A DNA stretch of 17,273 bases, from positions 1 to 17,273 of the forward strand of contig URQF01000021.1 in assembly GCA_900549915.1 (NCBI GenBank). Direction: 5' to 3'. Below the pieces are notes generated by a model. It did no database searches. It was not told the origin of the DNA and saw only the letters and a program-made list of their open reading frames with translations. This stretch comes from an uncultured Mollicutes bacterium (lineage in GTDB: Bacteria > Bacillota_I > Bacilli_A > RFN20 > CAG-288). The position numbers were made by a program, and so were the translations under genes. Position 1 is the first letter of the stretch; every line of letters begins with the position of its first letter. Below are positions 14,930 through 17,273 of the stretch, piece after piece.

Positions 14930-15057
14930 CTCCTTATGAAAATGTGCAAATCAATGAAAAACTCGTTATAAAAAAGTGCAAGTCTCCTTATTTCTCACTA
15001 TAAAAACGTGCAAGTACGATGATTTCTCGTTATAAAAAAGTGATTTATAGGTCAAAA
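14930..15057. repeat. Four tandem 32-bp repeats upstream of the second ATPase
   Basis: Units begin at 14930, 14962, 14994 and 15026. The conserved half is CTCGTTATAAAAAAGTGCAAGT, allowing a few changes; the other ~10 bp vary. The middle two are most alike, the first and last more divergent. The array ends about 16 bp before the -10 box of the ATPase gene, where operators or activator sites lie. Sequence is unrelated to the 23-bp repeats at the first ATPase. Confidence 0.85.
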
Positions 15058-15070
15058 GCCAGTCTTGTTT

Positions 15071-15079
15071 TGTTATAAT
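15071..15079 (+). promoter_or_regulatory. Extended -10 promoter of the second ATPase
   Basis: TG (15071-15072) + T + perfect TATAAT (15074-15079). The -35 position (15051-15056, GTCAAA) falls at the end of the tandem repeat array and is poor, so factors binding the array may control it. Start of transcription near 15086. Confidence 0.72.
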
Positions 15080-15103
15080 AATCTTAATAAAAGGGGGTTG
15101 GGA

Positions 15104-16456
15104 ATGACTTACTTTACACGAAAAATCGATAAATACCTGATGCTTTGGAAAGCAGATGAAAATCGAAAGCCTTTGATTATCAAAGGGTGTCGGCAGGTTG
15201 GAAAGACAGAGTCTATCCGGCATTTTGCTAAGACTGCCGGATATAAAAGTATTATCGAAATTAATTTTGTCGAAGAGGCTAAATACAAGAAAATAACAAT
15301 TGATGGCTATTCTGCAGCCGCTATTGTGAAGAATATATCGTTGCTGGATCCAACTAAGAAATTCATTCCAGGAAGCACATTGATTTTCTTTGACGAAATC
15401 ACAGAATTCCCTGAGATTGCCACTTCGTTGAAGTTCTTTAAGGAGGATGGCCGCTTTGATGTTATCTGTTCAGGCTCTATGCTTGGATTAGGATATAAAC
15501 AGATTGAGAGCAATAGCGTTGGGTATAAAGAAGATTATGAAATGTATTCCATGGATTTTGAGGAGTTCCTTTGGGCAAAGGGCTATGAATCTTCTGTGAT
15601 TGATGACATGCTGTCCCATAGGAAAAATATTGTTCCTTTCAATGAACTTGAATATTCCGTATATCAAAGCCTCTTTTTAGACTATGCAGTGCTAGGTGGT
15701 ATGCCAGCCGTTGTGAAAGAATATATTTTAAGCAATACGTTCCAAAAATCACTGAATACTCAGCATCAACTGATTGCAGATTATAAAGAAGACATTAGAA
15801 AATATGCCCAAGGTATTGATCAAACTAGAGTTCAGAATGTATTTAATAGCATTCCATCCCAGTTGGCTAAGGAAAACAAGAAATTCAAGCTTTCTTTAGT
15901 TGATAAGAATGCCCGATTCCGTGATTATCGGGGGTGCGTGGAGTGGCTTATCGATGCTGGGGTTGTCAATGCGTGCTATTGTCTGAACAGTCCGACTCTT
16001 CCTCTTTCTGGAAATTGTGATGTTGATAAATTCAAATTGTATTTTTGTGATACTGGTTTGCTCGTTTCTCTTTTAGACGAAGAATCTCAGGATGATTTGC
16101 GCTCGAATAAAAACTTGGGTGTCTATAAAGGCGCCTTATACGAGAACATTGTTGCGGAAGCACTGGTCAAATCAGGGTATAAACTCTATTACTACAGAAA
16201 AGATTCCGGCACATTAGAGGAAGACTTCTTCTTGCGTACTGCTAGTAATTTGGTTCCAGTAGAAGTGAAGGCAAAAAATGGTAATTCGAAGTCATTGCGA
16301 GCACTTATTTCATCGGATAAGTATTCAGACATCGAGTTTGGCTTTAAGCTGTCAGCGAATAATATAGGTTATCAGGATAAAATCTACACTTTTCCTTACT
16401 TCTGCACTTTCCTGTTGAAGAAATATAGGAAAACTTTTGTTCCAATTAAGAATTAA
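15104..16456 (+). CDS. AAA-family ATPase with DUF4143 and PD-(D/E)XK-like C-terminus
   Basis: A 450-residue ATPase of the same AAA_14/DUF4143 family as the first, but from a different subgroup. Walker A GCRQVGKTE (28-36), Walker B LIFFDEIT (93-100), sensor CSGS (122-125). The segment YSMDFEEFLWAKGY (148-161) is the family's conserved 'l.FeEFl.a.g' motif, and LGGMPAVV (197-204) is typical as well. DUF4143 spans about 215-335. At the C-terminus E347, D374 (EEDF) and E387-x-K389 (VEVKAK) match a restriction-endonuclease-like active-site pattern. The start at 15104 is set by AGGGGG just upstream; the open frame extends to 15065 but overlaps the promoter. Cytoplasmic; biological role unsettled for the family. 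It appears monocistronic. Confidence 0.9.
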   Translation: MTYFTRKIDKYLMLWKADENRKPLIIKGCRQVGKTESIRHFAKTAGYKSIIEINFVEEAKYKKITIDGYSAAAIVKNISLLDPTKKFIPGSTLIFFDEITEFPEIATSLKFFKEDGRFDVICSGSMLGLGYKQIESNSVGYKEDYEMYSMDFEEFLWAKGYESSVIDDMLSHRKNIVPFNELEYSVYQSLFLDYAVLGGMPAVVKEYILSNTFQKSLNTQHQLIADYKEDIRKYAQGIDQTRVQNVFNSIPSQLAKENKKFKLSLVDKNARFRDYRGCVEWLIDAGVVNACYCLNSPTLPLSGNCDVDKFKLYFCDTGLLVSLLDEESQDDLRSNKNLGVYKGALYENIVAEALVKSGYKLYYYRKDSGTLEEDFFLRTASNLVPVEVKAKNGNSKSLRALISSDKYSDIEFGFKLSANNIGYQDKIYTFPYFCTFLLKKYRKTFVPIKN

Positions 16457-16477
16457 TTATCCCGCCTAATATCAAAA

Positions 16478-16544
16478 AATAAGCTTTCAGTTCTGACGTT
16501 GTCTTAGATTTTTAATCAAGATAGTTCTTTACTAAAAGCTTATT
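16478..16544. repeat. 10-bp perfect inverted repeat after the second ATPase
   Basis: AATAAGCTTT (16478-16487) and AAAGCTTATT (16535-16544), separated by 47 bp. There is no U-run of the terminator type. It may be a long stem-loop in the 3' mRNA or a marker of the module's end. A second imperfect hairpin, CAGACTCTT/AAGAGACTG, lies at 16561-16581. Confidence 0.5.
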
Positions 16545-16601
16545 ATCAAGTGCATAAATCCAGACTCTTTTTAAGAGACTGCTATTTGGCTTTGCTGATA
16601 A

Positions 16602-16910
16602 TCAGAGATTATGAGCTGAAGGTCTCTTGTCCTTAACAAACGGATTGTCTTCTCTTTGGCTTTCAGGGTGTTCTTTTGTTTCCATCAAGTCTTTTGCAAA
16701 CGGGTAGGCAATCAGAGTACCAGCTATTGGCGGAACAAAACTAGTAGAACCAGGAATATCTCTACGATCAAGGCATTTTCGTTTTGTGCTCGGAGGACAG
16801 ACACAATGGTAAAGACAGGAATCTTCTGTTTCTTTTTCATCTGGCCGAGCGGGAGGCTCGGTAGAGGCGACGACTTTCAAGGAAGTGATTCCTCTTTTTT
16901 CATGAGAATA
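16602..16910 (-). pseudogene. C-terminal remnant of a TcdA/ThiF-family gene
   Basis: The minus-strand frame is open from 16910 to TGA at 16602-16604. Its translation has the C-terminal signature of tRNA threonylcarbamoyladenosine dehydratase (TcdA) and related ThiF/E1-like enzymes: RGITSLKVVASTEPPARP, then a Cys-containing insert (CVCPPSTKRKC), then IPGSTSFVPPIAGTLIA and FAKDLME. The whole ATP-binding N-terminal domain is missing; a TAG at 16911-16913 closes the frame. A complete TcdA has roughly 230-270 residues, so only about 40% remains. TcdA cyclises t6A37 in tRNA, but this fragment cannot do so. It is a relic of a rearrangement. Assignment to TcdA over another ThiF member is likely, not certain. 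Confidence 0.65.
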
Positions 16911-16928
16911 CTACTCACCTTTTTTAAA

Positions 16929-16956
16929 ATTATAAGCATAGAAAAAATACAGTAAA
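16929..16956 (-). promoter_or_regulatory. Promoter-like site facing the TcdA remnant
   Basis: Minus-strand -35 TTTACT (16951-16956) and -10 TATAAT (16929-16934), spaced 16 bp. GGTGAG and ATG (16901-16903) follow, but that ATG opens only an 8-codon frame (MKKEESLP), out of frame with the TcdA remnant. It may be a surviving gene start joined to a foreign 3' end. Confidence 0.5.
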
Positions 16957-16976
16957 GAATTATTTCATTTTTAGCG

Positions 16977-16996
16977 AAAAATGTGCTGAAAGCACA
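16977..16996 (-). terminator. Small terminator hairpin
   Basis: TGTGCT (16982-16987) / AGCACA (16991-16996) with a 3-nt loop, followed on the minus strand by TTTTT. It would end transcripts entering from the right. Confidence 0.5.
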
Positions 16997-17118
16997 ATTA
17001 CATGTTTGCGATGGAAATGATGCCAAAAGAGAGACTCGCTTTACTATTTTTTTAAGAATATTTAGAAAGAGAATGCTAATCAACAGGCCAAGGGGGATTC
17101 GAGGTTTATAGGAAATTT

Positions 17119-17178
17119 ATGACTGGTAAAGCAAAAAGAGACAATAGGATGACAAAAAGAGACAATAGGATGGTTTAA
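17119..17178 (+). CDS. Possible 19-residue repeat-encoded peptide
   Basis: ATG 17119 to TAA 17176-17178 encodes MTGKAKRDNRMTKRDNRMV, with AGGA 8 nt upstream. The 21-bp tandem repeat is exactly seven codons, so KRDNRM is repeated in frame. It may be a real short basic peptide, or simply the repeat read by chance; I lean to the latter. Confidence 0.25.
   Translation: MTGKAKRDNRMTKRDNRMV
17132..17173. repeat. 21-bp tandem repeat at the right edge
   Basis: Two units (17132-17152, 17153-17173) of CAAAAAGAGACAATAGGATG plus one base, identical over 20 bp. The second ends 8 bp before a promoter's -35 box. The arrangement mirrors the repeat arrays at the two ATPase genes. Confidence 0.92.
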
Positions 17179-17181
17179 TTC

Positions 17182-17210
17182 TTGATTAAATTGAAATTAT
17201 CTTGTAGAAT
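17182..17210 (+). promoter_or_regulatory. Promoter for a gene beyond the right edge
   Basis: -35 TTGATT (17182-17187) and -10 TAGAAT (17205-17210) with a 17-bp spacer. No start codon with a ribosome binding site follows before the window ends, so the gene it serves lies to the right. Confidence 0.6.
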
Positions 17211-17273
17211 TACAACCTGTTTTCTATTATAGGCGCATAAAAATTTTCAAAAAGCCGAATAAAGAAATAAGTT

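Noticed and set aside
14930..15057. CRISPR array
   Set aside because: The units are contiguous 32-bp tandem repeats in which one half is conserved and about 10 bp vary. There are only four units, no spacers of 30 bp or more, and no cas genes.
15065..15103. Longer start (15065) for the second ATPase
   Set aside because: It overlaps the extended -10 box; ATG 15104 has a clear AGGGGG site.
16877..17083. 68-codon minus-strand ORF
   Set aside because: No ribosome binding site at its start, and it runs through a terminator hairpin and a promoter; only its last eight codons follow a plausible site.

Overview
The window looks like an accessory stretch of a low-GC Bacillota chromosome, probably a host-associated Bacilli or Erysipelotrichia-like organism. 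The clues are strong AGGAGG-type ribosome binding sites, sigma-A-type promoters, many lipobox lipoproteins with Ig-like or InlB-type repeats, a BspA-like leucine-rich-repeat lipoprotein, and two AAA/DUF4143 ATPases. The code appears to be standard bacterial (table 11): Trp is written TGG throughout and TGA serves as a stop, for example in the ATGA overlap at 6314-6317. The taxonomic guess is inference from gene content only.

Layout. 1-1148: the apparent 5' end of a transposase reading off the left edge, then the 3' remnant of an Ig-like surface protein gene with its terminator. 1357-2762: a BspA-like LRR lipoprotein behind a consensus promoter whose 17-bp spacer contains a run of nine G. 2833-4250: a minus-strand AAA/DUF4143 ATPase bracketed by two copies of a tandem 23-bp repeat. 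4315-10415: a minus-strand operon of three coupled lipoprotein genes, promoter to terminator; the last gene has an in-frame amber codon 69 codons before its apparent original stop. 10769-11464: an MmcQ/YjbR-type gene. 11523-12082: a gene remnant, then a compact locus encoding a 16-aa leader and an overlapping 32-aa hydrophobic peptide, with a hairpin over the leader's Shine-Dalgarno site and a structured 3' end. 12219-14120: a cation:proton antiporter behind a 119-nt leader ending in a terminator (a likely attenuator or riboswitch), and a small lipoprotein gene upstream. 14422-14760: a lipoprotein gene with TGA inside its signal peptide. 14930-16456: a second AAA/DUF4143 ATPase behind four 32-bp tandem repeats. 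16602-17273: a C-terminal remnant of a TcdA/ThiF-like gene, then a 21-bp tandem repeat just upstream of a promoter that points off the right edge.

Two themes recur. First, much of the content is cell-surface lipoproteins, one of them under a promoter that looks phase-variable, and several genes are broken by stops, truncation or apparent insertion. Second, short tandem repeats of unrelated sequence sit immediately upstream of the promoters of both DUF4143 ATPases and of a third promoter at the right edge. This suggests a module of 'private repeat array + promoter + ATPase'. The most promising undescribed items are this repeat/ATPase association, the toxin-like two-peptide locus at 11831-12082, the antiporter leader RNA, and the poly-G promoter.
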